Part shown: in pieces, positions 11,073 to 20,975 of the stretch
Position numbering within the stretch: the stretch's first letter is position 1
How the letters are laid out: each line of letters starts with the position of its first letter
Assembly (NCBI GenBank): GCA_010015745.1
Contig: ML978276.1
Span: 29,125-93,124 of the forward strand
Source of the DNA: Setomelanomma holmii
Taxonomy: Eukaryota > Ascomycota > Dothideomycetes > Pleosporales > Phaeosphaeriaceae
Direction of reading: 5' to 3'
Length of the DNA stretch: 64,000 nucleotides
The notes under the pieces: model-generated
Seen by the model: the letters and a program-made list of their open reading frames with translations, nothing else
Databases searched by the model: none
Told to the model about the DNA's origin: nothing
Made by a program: the position numbers and the translations under genes

Positions 11073-12803
11073 ATGAATCCGACATTCGCTCTCCAAATTC
11101 CGTTCACTTTGCTAGGTCGAAAAGACGCTATAGATCCCGACGAACTGTGGTCGCCAGAAGATCGATACACACGGCCGGTCCAGATAGTGTGCGAAGCCTT
11201 GCGTCGCGTGCGCGCTGACTTGCCGGTGTATGTTGGCTCGGAAAAGGATGAGCGCAAGCAGAGTGCGGGTTGGCTCCTGCTCCCGTTGTCTGCCTCGCAC
11301 CAGGACCAGCTCAGTGTGGCCGAAACAGTAAGCGCAGGGGAAAATGTCTGGTCTTGTACCATGCAGTTGCAACGTTCAAATATTGCTCTTTCGACACGGG
11401 CAGGTGAATGGCGGCACTTCAAGATAGAAGCAGAGAACATACTTGAAGCTTTAAAAGAGACTTTCCTCGACTTCACAGGTCCTATACCAGGCACCAAGGA
11501 TGCTGTACGTTGGTGGAGTCTGGTCACTGGAGAGAAAGACTGGCTTCGCCTCTCTCTTGTGCCACCACCAGCATCAGATCACATCCCCGGAGCGCTTGAC
11601 ACGAAACTTGTCAAGAAAATCCTGATCACCGTCGCAGCAGTCGAGCGCGAACTCACACTCCTTACCGTCCCTTCCGCGCTACTCGAATACTGGTCCCTGT
11701 CTCGCTTCCTGGAGTTCCGAGCGATACGCCAATTACGCCATGAGAAGGACCTGATGTGGAAAAGGCTCGTAGACGACACGCAATTGATGAATAAGCGCAA
11801 GGCCATGATGTACCAGCGAGACCAGGAGAAGTGGCTGAGCGAGTTTGATGATGAAGATACGGCGTGCCAGAGGACGAAGGGACGGAGAAAGGAGTGGTTT
11901 GATGTCGTTAATGAGATGGATACTGACAAGTTGCTGGAAGAAATGATGAGTTTTCTCAAAAGTGGAAGGCATTTGACGGTGGCTTGCGAATCTGGACGGG
12001 ATTCTCTCACTACAGAGCAGGATTCCAATATTGCAGCATCCTCTGTCAAATCACATCAGGCGGACAAAACAACCCAAGTGGCTCAGGAGGTGGACCAGAC
12101 TCTACAACCTGTCACCAGAATCGTTTTCACTTCCCGGCGCAGCACTCTGGATACCGAAGAACTCTTCTCATACATGGGGCTCATGGCGAACCTGATCCGT
12201 CTCGCTGCTGAACGCAACCACACCGACCTCATGCAATGGCTCGAAACCTTCCGCGATTCCGCCGCAGTCTACCCAGGCAAGCCCACATACGGCCTGGGAA
12301 GGTTGATGGATTCACTAGGACTAAGCGACGACACCATAACGTTTCTGCTCCACGAAACCAACTCGCTATACGATGAAGACATCACAGCGGCCACTGCCAA
12401 AAAGGACGTCAATCAGCATCAGGACAACCCTTTTATACCCATCTCATCACATATTAGTACAGCACTTGCGGATGAACGAGCCTTCATCCCGAGTTTCGTT
12501 GCGCGATACACCAAAGCAAATGGCTTCTACCCGACGAGTGGGCGGAAGTTGTGTGCTCTTATGCTATCGGATAAGCATGTGATCAAGAAGAGGCAGAACA
12601 AGGAGAACAGTGGGGTGAAGCGAAGCGACGGCTGGCTGGAAAAACTTGGGGAGATCATGATCAGTGACGCGATTGAGATAGATGATGACCTAGATGCGAG
12701 GCCACTCAGATCACCAGTATCGCGGGGAATGAATGAGGAGGAACAGAAGAGATTTAGAAAAGAGGTCCTGCAAGTAGAACAGTTTACCCACAAGAGAGCA
12801 TGA
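11073..12803 (+). CDS. Unclassified 576-residue fungal protein
   Basis: A single uninterrupted frame from ATG 11073. The longer open frame upstream begins with a non-ATG codon, so 11073 is the better start. I do not recognise a domain with confidence. The first 60 residues (FALQIPFTLLGRK, RPVQIVCEALRRV) and LVKKILITVAAVERELTLL faintly recall the layout of fungal putative amidoligases, but the expected glycine and histidine signatures are absent, so this is speculation. Residues 220-320 are charged and helical (RHEKDLMWKRL, QEKWLSEFDDED), and the C-terminus is acidic then basic (SDAIEIDDDLDARPLR). There is no signal peptide or membrane segment, so it is likely cytosolic or nuclear. It lies in tandem after SEC14 with a 382-base gap and converges on the KH gene. 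Confidence 0.75.
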   Translation: MNPTFALQIPFTLLGRKDAIDPDELWSPEDRYTRPVQIVCEALRRVRADLPVYVGSEKDERKQSAGWLLLPLSASHQDQLSVAETVSAGENVWSCTMQLQRSNIALSTRAGEWRHFKIEAENILEALKETFLDFTGPIPGTKDAVRWWSLVTGEKDWLRLSLVPPPASDHIPGALDTKLVKKILITVAAVERELTLLTVPSALLEYWSLSRFLEFRAIRQLRHEKDLMWKRLVDDTQLMNKRKAMMYQRDQEKWLSEFDDEDTACQRTKGRRKEWFDVVNEMDTDKLLEEMMSFLKSGRHLTVACESGRDSLTTEQDSNIAASSVKSHQADKTTQVAQEVDQTLQPVTRIVFTSRRSTLDTEELFSYMGLMANLIRLAAERNHTDLMQWLETFRDSAAVYPGKPTYGLGRLMDSLGLSDDTITFLLHETNSLYDEDITAATAKKDVNQHQDNPFIPISSHISTALADERAFIPSFVARYTKANGFYPTSGRKLCALMLSDKHVIKKRQNKENSGVKRSDGWLEKLGEIMISDAIEIDDDLDARPLRSPVSRGMNEEEQKRFRKEVLQVEQFTHKRA

Positions 12804-13146
12804 AATCAAAGCACGACGAGCAGAGAGTAAATGTATCTGGAAACTTTTGATGTTATTACCGCTTATGTGACTGCTGTATAGATCTGATCCATACCATGAG
12901 ACCGTAAAAGGCAGTCAGCTGACATTGCTCGAAGCTGTGAGCTGAATCTGTACGTATGTCACATATGTCGAAAACGTCCCGTAAACCCGAAACCACAACG
13001 CCAGGCCAGATGCACACTCGTTCAAACTCGTTGAAATAATTTCTTTGCCACTTAGAAAAGCACTCATGGCGTTCGCCGTATGGAACACCAATGTCTAAAT
13101 CCGGTGCTTCTCGGATTCTGACAATGTCATAAGCCTTTGGAATCGT
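12804..13146. other. Convergent 3' flanks
   Basis: A 343-base gap between two convergent genes, sharing 3'UTR sequence. No terminator or RNA gene can be named. Confidence 0.5.
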
Positions 13147-14613
13147 TTAGGGGTGGGAATTGGAGATCTCACCAAGTCGGGAGTAGAGCATATAGAGTGC
13201 CATCTGGTTGCACTCTTGCGTTCCGGTGATCGTCACTAGGCGCTCATTGCTGTTGTCAGTAGGCTCGTTGATCTTGATAACACTACCGCTGAGCTGGCGG
13301 ATCTCGTTGATCTTCGCACCACCCTTGCCGATAATGGCACCGACCATATCGTTAGGAATGAAGATCTGCTGGGTTAGAGGCTGACCAGGCATCGAAACTG
13401 GTGGTTGGTTCGGTGCACCACCGTGCGGGATAGGAGTAGCGCCGTGATGAGCGCCATATGGGGTGGGTTGAGCAGGACCACCGTAGTGAGCCCGTCCGGG
13501 GGACCCAGCACCGTAAGGCATATTAGGATGACCGTACGGAGATGGCTGCACCGGTTGTCCGTGCATGTGAGGTCCTGCACCGTAGCCGGCGTGGGCGGGG
13601 GTGCGCTGGGGCTCTTGTCGACGGAAGTTGTTTGGTTGCTGGTACTGGCCTCCAGCAGGCTGAGGTACATATGGCTGGACAGACATTCCGCCCGGAACGA
13701 CGTTCGCAGCCATACCGCTGCGGGTAGCATATTGCGACGCAGCTGGTCCTCCAAATCTCTCAGTCAGCTGCTCGACGAGAGTTTGCGCAACGTAGTAGAC
13801 AGCAATGTGCACGGCATCTGCGACACCAAGGACAACCAAAGAGCGCTCGCCGGAGTTGGGAAGAAGGGTGTCAGATGCATTCAGCTTCGCGTTAGACGCT
13901 TCTTGGATCTCACGAATGCGAACACCCGCCTTGCCGATGATGGAGCCGATGAGGATATGTGGGATGAGGAGACGCATGGGATAGGCCTTCGAGGTGGATG
14001 TAGAAGGAGTCTCAAGATCCTCTTGGTTCAGGGTGCGCACAATCAAGCCGAACGCCTTCGAAACGGCATCGACTTGGCCACTGACGGTGAGAATGCGCTC
14101 AACAGCACCGCGAGAATAGTCACTGACAGTGCACTTGGCACCTGACAGACGTCGGATCTGGGTCACATTCTCGCCGCCCTTGCCAATGATGGTGGCAGCC
14201 TCGCTTGTGCCAATGCAAGCACGAAGATGAAGCCAATTTGTCTCGTCCACTTGTTGATTGTGAGACATGGGTCGGCCGTTGGCGCCTGATGTGGATTGGA
14301 TGGGCTGAGTCTCGAGGATGGAGGGCGCGTCGGGTACAACAGTGTCGGTCTGGATGGGCTCTGCACCATTCTGCTCAGCGACCTGAGCCACATCTTCTGA
14401 CTTGACGACCTCGGTCTGTATGTCCTCTGTTGCAATGCCTTCGCCCTTGACTGGCTCTGCAGTCTCAATCTCGTCGGTGGCGGGCTCGTCCTTGACCATC
14501 TTGTCGAGGGCAGGGCGCTTGGCATCGGGCTGGTCGTTGGGTCCGGCGGGCGACGAGGGCTCCTCCAGCGGCCGCTTGGCGGAAGAGGCTGCGATGGTCG
14601 GTGATGCAGACAT
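13147..14613 (-). CDS. Triple KH-domain RNA-binding protein (Rnc1/PBP2-like)
   Basis: An intronless 488-residue frame. KH1 lies at about residues 125-200 (ATIIGKGGENVTQIRRLSG), KH2 at about 210-290 (IGSIIGKAGVRIREIQEAS) and KH3 at about 405-480 (VGAIIGKGGAKINEIRQLSG). All three keep the I-G-x-x-G loop that grips single-stranded nucleic acid. Residues 1-115 are acidic and Ser/Pro-rich. The KH2-KH3 linker is rich in Gly, Pro, Tyr, Gln and His and probably disordered. Three-KH proteins of this shape in fungi include S. pombe Rnc1 and S. cerevisiae Pbp2, which bind C/U-rich mRNA elements and control mRNA stability or telomere-related RNAs. The exact targets here are unknown. It is divergent from the CENP-K-like gene. 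Confidence 0.93.
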   Translation of the reverse strand: MSASPTIAASSAKRPLEEPSSPAGPNDQPDAKRPALDKMVKDEPATDEIETAEPVKGEGIATEDIQTEVVKSEDVAQVAEQNGAEPIQTDTVVPDAPSILETQPIQSTSGANGRPMSHNQQVDETNWLHLRACIGTSEAATIIGKGGENVTQIRRLSGAKCTVSDYSRGAVERILTVSGQVDAVSKAFGLIVRTLNQEDLETPSTSTSKAYPMRLLIPHILIGSIIGKAGVRIREIQEASNAKLNASDTLLPNSGERSLVVLGVADAVHIAVYYVAQTLVEQLTERFGGPAASQYATRSGMAANVVPGGMSVQPYVPQPAGGQYQQPNNFRRQEPQRTPAHAGYGAGPHMHGQPVQPSPYGHPNMPYGAGSPGRAHYGGPAQPTPYGAHHGATPIPHGGAPNQPPVSMPGQPLTQQIFIPNDMVGAIIGKGGAKINEIRQLSGSVIKINEPTDNSNERLVTITGTQECNQMALYMLYSRLGEISNSHP

Positions 14614-15447
14614 GGTTCCTACTTGATGAGTCTTGATTAAGGTTGTGTGTGTTCGTCACTGTCCAGGAAAGCGCTCGAGCGAGATGCTGGGTAATTTTTC
14701 AATTGTTCGCGCTATGTACAGCGAGGGGCCGACAAGGAAAGCGTGCTGGTGCTGGCGACAGGGAGAGGACTGTGCGGCTTGATGGGGCGTGGAGGTGAGG
14801 TCGTCGGAGCAGGAACAGGGCTGGAGCGTGCAGAGAGTGCAGTGGTCGCAGGATTGGGGCCTCGCTGGGCGAAACCTCTTGTGCTGGGCTTGTGCAGATG
14901 GGGCGGAGAAGTCGAAGAGGATGGGTGCTTGCTAGGTGGTAGGGCGAGGTGATGTCGATGAGGAGAAGAAAGGAGCCCAAGTAAAGAAAGCTCGTCCGTC
15001 AAACCTTCTCGGCAAGCTACCAGCGTCTCAAAACCAGAGAGCTCAAGGGTGCGCGCTTGCGTGTGCGGCGAAAAAAAAGCTGAGAAGGGAAGGGGAAGCT
15101 GTGGTGCTGCAGAAGGGGCTCACGAGCGCCGATTGAGAGAGGTAGGCGGATGGTGCGAGGGAGGATGTTGCACAAGTGTTGCAAGTGCGGTGGAAAAGGA
15201 AGCCGGAGGGGATCGTCGGCATTAGCGTCTTAGCGATCACGTGCCGTACCCGAGCTCTACCGCAAGTGATACACCACCATGGCACGACGAGAATCGGTGC
15301 AGGCAGACGAACAGGAAGGTGCGACAGGACGAAGAGTCCGAGTGAGCGCAAAGACCCTGGCTTGCCCCGCGGCGCGACCAATTGAGACGCCAAACACTTC
15401 GGGAATCACCAAACATCAACAATACCCAATTCTACGCCTCAGCAAAC
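14614..15447. promoter_or_regulatory. Divergent promoter region, KH gene / CENP-K-like gene
   Basis: An 834-base gap between two start codons facing away from each other, so it must hold both promoters and leaders. The KH-side strand is pyrimidine-rich close to its ATG. Frames within it (14699-15002 minus, 15043-15393 minus) are Pro/Ser/Leu-rich and overlap in several registers, as expected of skewed noncoding DNA. No TATA box is obvious. Confidence 0.45.
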
Positions 15448-16570
15448 ATGGCGCAGTACAAAGACGCGATTCCAAACATCCGAAACTATGCCCAGGAAGC
15501 ACGCGAGCTTCACGACGGCGCCATGGATTTCGACGCGTCCAACACGGAAGCGCGCCTGGAGCAGACAGTGAGGGAGTTGCAAGCACGCGTCCAAGAGCAA
15601 CAAGCTGCATTGGAGGAGGTGCGACATACCACATTGCAATCTGGAGTCATGTGGACATCAGACTTACCACTCGTAGCTACGATCTCAGTCTCAGGTCAAC
15701 CTCCAAGTTGCGGCTTACGCGTCAGAGGATCCGCGACAACAACTACGACAGCTCATGGCAGTCAAACACGCCTACAAAAGCCTGAGGCCAACAGCAACAT
15801 TTCTTCCCTCACAAGGATCAGCACTTCCGGCTCTCCTGGCTGCCAGCTCTCTGCAGCACAATGTCCAAGGCTCAAAGGAAGCTATCGCCCACACTCAAGG
15901 TCAAGTCACCAAAGCAGAGACAAGTCTGCAGCGCGAAGAAGCCTACCTTCATGACGCAAATCTGCTCACGCAAGCTATGGAGAGTCGTATTGAACGATTA
16001 CGTTCGCAGCATGAAGATCGCTCGCAGAACACGCCTGCCCAACTTGCGAGAGAGCTGATAGCAGCCAAACGGGCTCAAAAAGACAAGTGCGATGCAGAAA
16101 TGCAACGCTTGGGTCAAGCAATGAACGACTTCATCAACGACTACCTGGCGGCCATGATTGCCGCCGAAGAGCTTGGGGGACCCGTGGTAGGAGACATGCT
16201 TGATGTGGAAGACGACACACTCGCCGCTGGCTTTACGAAGAAAGGACGAGCGAAGTCGTCAAAAAAGCCAGTGTCGGAGAAGACACGTCAGCGTAGGATA
16301 GATCAGATCTGGGGTCGTGAAGCAGCTGTCGAGAACGACGATGAGGAGGAACCACCCACTGAAGCTGAAGCTGCAGATGCATACATGAGGAAGTTGATCG
16401 AAAATCTGTTTGCAACGCTGATAGGTCCTGGTGGCGGAAAAGCGTATTTCCAGCTCGAGCGAGATTCAGCAGCCAGCAGATTCCTCGTAAGGGCAAAAGT
16501 TGCCCAGTTCCACCCAAAAGATGCGAGGAAGCTGCGCTTGATTGACTTCGGAAGAGAATTGGATGATTGA
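15448..16570 (+). CDS. Coiled-coil protein resembling CENP-K/Sim4
   Basis: Two exons, 15448-15618 and 15695-16570, encode 348 residues. The N-terminal third is a heptad-rich coiled coil (ARLEQTVRELQARVQEQQA), followed by EDPRQQLRQLMAVKHAY and a long helical middle (TKAETSLQREEAYLHDAN, ESRIERLRSQ). The C-terminal block ends with DSAASRFLVRAKVAQFHPKD and ARKLRLIDFGREL. That C-terminal block and the AAEELGGPVVGDMLDV motif match my memory of fungal proteins annotated as centromere protein Cenp-K (Sim4 in fission yeast), a subunit of the inner kinetochore CCAN. This is family recollection, not an alignment. The intron donor is a less common GTGCGA. A generic coiled-coil protein is the alternative. 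Confidence 0.65.
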
Positions 16571-17197
16571 ATGGGGGAGACCGTGTGAATGGTGGCCCTG
16601 GAAGATGATAGCAAAATCGCACTCTCCTACCCGAGGAAAAGACCATGCTTTCACCCCGTTCTCATCTGCGGCACATTCTACGGAAGGTATAAGTTGCTCA
16701 TAAAGGTCGCAAAGGGACACCAGTGTCTGGTCACTGAGATGACTTGTCTCCAAGATGCCGTAGTGTTCAGAGTCTAGACATGAAGCAATGCGATGTGTCG
16801 CGCAGTGCATGCAGCATAGTCAATACCACATACATGTTCTCGGAGGGACAGTGCCACTGAAGGAAACTAGGTGGAAGGAATGTGCGTGGAAATGTGCGTG
16901 GAATAAATTCACGCCCCTTAGCACCTCCGTGAGTATTTCTATTCACACATTCGACATTATCCTACCCTAGTGAGCATGCGCACAACGTCTCTCTATGCAG
17001 GTATATTCATTTCCCGCTTGGCCCGTTTGAGACCTATGATGGACTTCCCAAGAGCTTACATCACTACCTTTGTCATGGCTCTCTATCATTCTTTGATCTG
17101 TGTCGGTGCTTCCAAATCCTCTCTACACAATGTCACGTTGACCTGGAGAAGGTTCGGACACGTCCATCGACTTGCCCCTGCAGTGTACCACCGGCCG
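16571..17197. other. Intergenic, no gene seen
   Basis: 627 bases downstream of the CENP-K-like gene. The frame at 16970-17236 (plus) shows no family resemblance. Its last part is antisense to the coding-like minus-strand segment that begins at 17198. Confidence 0.45.
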
Positions 17198-17930
17198 TCA
17201 CCTCCACATCCGCGCGTCTACACTCTCAAGCCCTGAACCCAGCTCCAAATCCTCCGAAAGTCTCCATGCAGACCCATAAAACACATCATCGCCGTCTAGG
17301 TGTTGTTGGACAGCCCATCCTAGTCTTTCAACAAAACCTCCTATTGACCGCTCAACATTCTCTTCCCAAAACTTCGAATGGACCGCGGGGAGCGGGAGAG
17401 GTGGTCTGATGAAGAATCTTCAGCTCGGAAGAGGCTCGATTGCAGAGTCAGGCCTATGACGCCGAGATCTGGGTGTGGATGCATGATTGATGGGTTATTT
17501 GTTGGATGCTGGCACCGGTTTGCATGCTTACATCTACAACATTCTCAGGATGTTCACTGGGATGTCGCGATCAAACCAGCACATCCCCCAGGGAAAAGCA
17601 GTGCCTAAAAGGCCGAATAACATTCCTACCAAAGTCCATCATTGCCATGCCGGAGCGTCTGCCTTTCTCACCATCTTCAATATCTCCAAGCTCCCCTTGC
17701 ATGGTGGTGGATGTGCGAAGAAGCAAACCCTAGATTTACGACATTTACGCCCCCAGCGGATTTCTCCGGCTCACTGGCCTTCCCAATGCATCCAATCGTC
17801 CTGCAGGCACATCGTATCAGGCCATAATCCTAACCGCATAATGCAAACGTGGCTCCAGCAGGTACACACCACACTCTTCCGCCAACCGGCAGTATTCCAG
17901 TCGCGCGTCATCGGGATGCTGCAACCCCTC
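17198..17930 (-). pseudogene. Degenerate or unmodelled minus-strand gene
   Basis: Three minus-strand segments read like protein but cannot be joined into an intact gene. From an acceptor at 17931 the frame reads EGLQHPDDARLEYCRLAEEC, then GVYLLEPRLHYAVRIMA, then a TGA at 17817-17819, then YDVPAGRLDALGRPVSRRN. The same frame, after more stops, gives IEDGEKGRRSGMAMMDFGRN and FSLGDVLV followed by another TGA and SRHPSEHPENVVDV. A third segment in another register, from a CAG acceptor at 17406, reads HSKFWEENVERSIGGFVERL and ends at a stop at 17198. The segments have balanced amino-acid composition, unlike the frames around them. I do not recognise the family. Extra introns could rescue part of it, but the in-frame TGAs lack nearby splice sites. 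Confidence 0.35.
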
Positions 17931-20900
17931 CTACATGAATCACCCGCACCACCATCGCTTTCATTCGTGGCCCGCCCCATGCCACCGCGCTGACTCGTTG
18001 TGGGCAGGAACAAGCGAGATAACGCGCATACGCTTGAGAGCAAATATTCCGGTAGCGGAAACTGGTGTTGTTGTCGTGGCCCCCTTTAGCCGGTGTGTGC
18101 TTGACTGCATGAGGAAGCTGACATCGTAAAATGATTGCGCAAGATGAGGGTCGCTGAATCTCGACAAAGAGATCGTGAGACGCCATGAAGGCAAGGCCGC
18201 GGATGCATGGAAGCTATCCAACCCAATGCGGAGGTTGTGACGTGGGATTTGCGGTGGGATAATGGACTGAGGAGAGATGTGCGGAGCTCGGCATGCATTA
18301 TCTGGGTCATCTGAAACGCTTTGGGATGATCAGGAGGTCCAGCTTCTGCATGTCCACTTGTCAAGTTTGCACACCGACTTCGGGCTTGCAAAAACACGCA
18401 ATCTTGTTAATCTGCATGTTCGTGGTCGGGTTAATGCGATACCGCCTGCAAACGGGAACGCGATTGTGACCACCTCGCGATTCAGAGTGGGTGATCAAGG
18501 ATTGGAGATTGCAAATTTTGCTTTGTCGCACGCCCTCATCTTGCCGGCCAAAAAGATTGCGGGTACCGCGCGCTGGGACCAATTGCAATTTACCGAGAAA
18601 CTGCTTTTCCTTTGTTTGTGTGTTGTGACATTCAACAACGGATGGAGACTTGCAAGTTCAAGCCCAAAGCTAAACTAAAAGTCACTCTTACGTTTGAGCG
18701 TACGCGCAATCTCCGCCTCTCCATTCGGCGGTTCCAGAACAATGTCCAAGCTTCAAGTTCAAACGTTCGCTTTGCACCGTCGTGCTCAGCGGTCACGCTA
18801 CGTTCCGCGTCGGAGGGAGAACCGAACGGCGAACGGCGAACGGCTCAACGCCCAACGTGCTGTCAAATATGACGATCTGCAAGCTTAACTCCACGTCTGG
18901 GAATGGCATAACAGAATGAATAATGAAGCGGAGCGGGGCTGCAACATCCAGAGCATTCGGGAACCACGTGCAAACTTCTTGGAGATTTTCAGTGGTGGAG
19001 CCAGACGATGATACATATCTGTGGCTGTGCAAAAACGTTAGTCTCGGTCCGCAACATCAGCTGGTCCAAAAGTCTACGCTCCATAATGGAATGGCCGCAG
19101 ACTCCCGCTGGGGACTTCGACTTTGCGTAAAGATCTGCCCGTCCTCTGAGTCACAGTTAGTATTCATGCAGGTTACTTTTCGTCCGGGTGTTGTAAGGCA
19201 TTGGAGGAGTATCCCGAACCGCTGTGGCGAATTTGTATGCATGCGCCACTGTGGCTCTGTCCCTGAGATCTCAGTGAAGAAATGTTTGTGTCGATCTTGT
19301 ATCAGCTCATATCCATTGGGCGATCCAAAACGTTCTCGTTCTTGGCCGAATGTTAGTCTGCTAAAGTTAGATTTCCCAAGGCATTTGATTGATCGATAGT
19401 CTACCATATCGATTAGATTCTTTCCTCTTCTAGACACTCGGTAGACAGGAGTACGCGTCGTCTATGTCGTTCTCTTGGTGATCCAAAGGTCTTCGGGGTC
19501 CACGAGACTTTGAACACTTAGACTGTGGCGATGAACTGTGGCACTTCGCAAGCATTCCCTTCGGAGTGTTGTGCCGTTAGAACATTACGCAGAAGCTGAG
19601 ACCACCAAATCAAGGGCGGCACGAAAGACAAAGTCGTTGTGGCTACTCGATAGTGCGATGCAAGTTGGCGCCACCAAAGTTACTGGAAAGCGTTTGTTTC
19701 CCTTCGTTTGACTGTGCGAACGTGCTCTGAACATTGCGATGGGCGCTTCACGTCCGCGGTGCTAAATCGGTCGACTTGTTCGCGCCAGTTGTTTCATGTC
19801 GCGACCGTGTGGAGTGGACGTTTGACTGTTGAGCGGCCAAGGCACCCTTCCCAGTTGCTTCATGATCGCCGCCTCATTTCATTCGACATGGTTCGTGAAA
19901 TTGACAACGCATCTGCCCAGATGCTGCTCCTGCATATGCTCTGGTTCTTTCACAAAGTGTACATTTCGTGTGATTCGCCAGATGACTTCTGCACGGTGAC
20001 ATCAAGCCTCGGGCACCCGACTTTGAGGGTTGGAGCCCCATGCCTGATCGGCCGTCGGCGAAAGCTGCCCACCAGCCACCTCATTTCCGTGGACCGGGGT
20101 CCCTTTGTAATGGCGGACCGATACAATGTTTGAATTGCAACGCGCGCAAATGTGGGTGTTGAAGCATCTGACGTGTTTAGTTGGCAAGATCGTGCGGTGA
20201 TCGATGATGTGATCGAGGTCGCGACTTGGAGATTCCTCGACGCGATGCGCGCAAAGATAGCTTGACGTCTAGGTAAGCCTGGTATATGGGCCGTGCTGAT
20301 GCAAGATTCGCAAAGTCTTGCGGCGCTTGAGGAATCCGAAGCTCCAGCGAATCGTTGCTGTGGCGTTAGGTAGTACGCTTATGGAAAACGTGTGCAAGTC
20401 AACACATGTAGTAGAGTCCCAGAACGGCGAGTATGACTGAGGAAAGGGGAATGTAAGACATAAAGGTACAAAGACTTCTATTCGTCTTCGAGTGAGATCG
20501 AACCATCTCAAATAATCAGGCCTCCGCTGCCCGTGTGTATCTTCGAAAATGCAGCTCCGCGCCTGACTGGCCAGTGCTGCATGTGTATATAAAATAAACG
20601 CTTCATTCCGCCGTATATCGCACCCGCTCGTTACCTTGCAATCTTAAGCCGCTGGAAAGGTGAAAAGGTATAATGGGTATCGTGGTCGAACCGGAGAAAG
20701 GTTAAGAAAGTAAGGTATCAACATAAAAAAGGCAAATGACCCAGAAGAGATCATGGTATCTCCAGAGTTTCGCAACGCCGAATGTGAGGTGGCCATGTCG
20801 AGAGACGACTGGACAGAATTAAGCCCTATAGAGCTATGGGTGGCTCATGCCGAATGCACGAATAGTACAAAGTCATTATGGTAATAGGTCGTAAGGTGAT

Positions 20901-20975
20901 CCTGGTAGTGGTGGTGGAGGAATGGTGGTTGGCGTCCCGCTGTGGCACAGCGAGCTGTCTCAGCGAAGTGGGATC
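17931..20975. other. 3-kb gene-poor stretch
   Basis: No supported gene on either strand. The longest frames (18277-18678, 18923-19399, 19708-20133, all plus) have random-like composition, no domain and no splice-consistent extensions. The last 400 bases are the 3' flank of the CP2 gene. Up to 18.3 kb the minus strand could still hold 5' exons of the degenerate gene at 17.2-17.9 kb, but I could not connect any. A 7-base tandem triplet sits at 18823. Confidence 0.5.
18823..18843. repeat. Short tandem repeat, 3 x 7 bases
   Basis: The unit CGAACGG occurs three times head to tail without mismatch. It lies in noncoding DNA and has no evident function. Confidence 0.8.

Noticed and set aside
13405..14145. 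246-codon plus-strand frame
   Set aside because: It is antisense to the KH protein, whose three KH motifs leave no doubt about the coding strand.
17487..17993. 168-codon plus-strand frame
   Set aside because: The opposite strand shows more protein-like segments, and this frame has no family resemblance.
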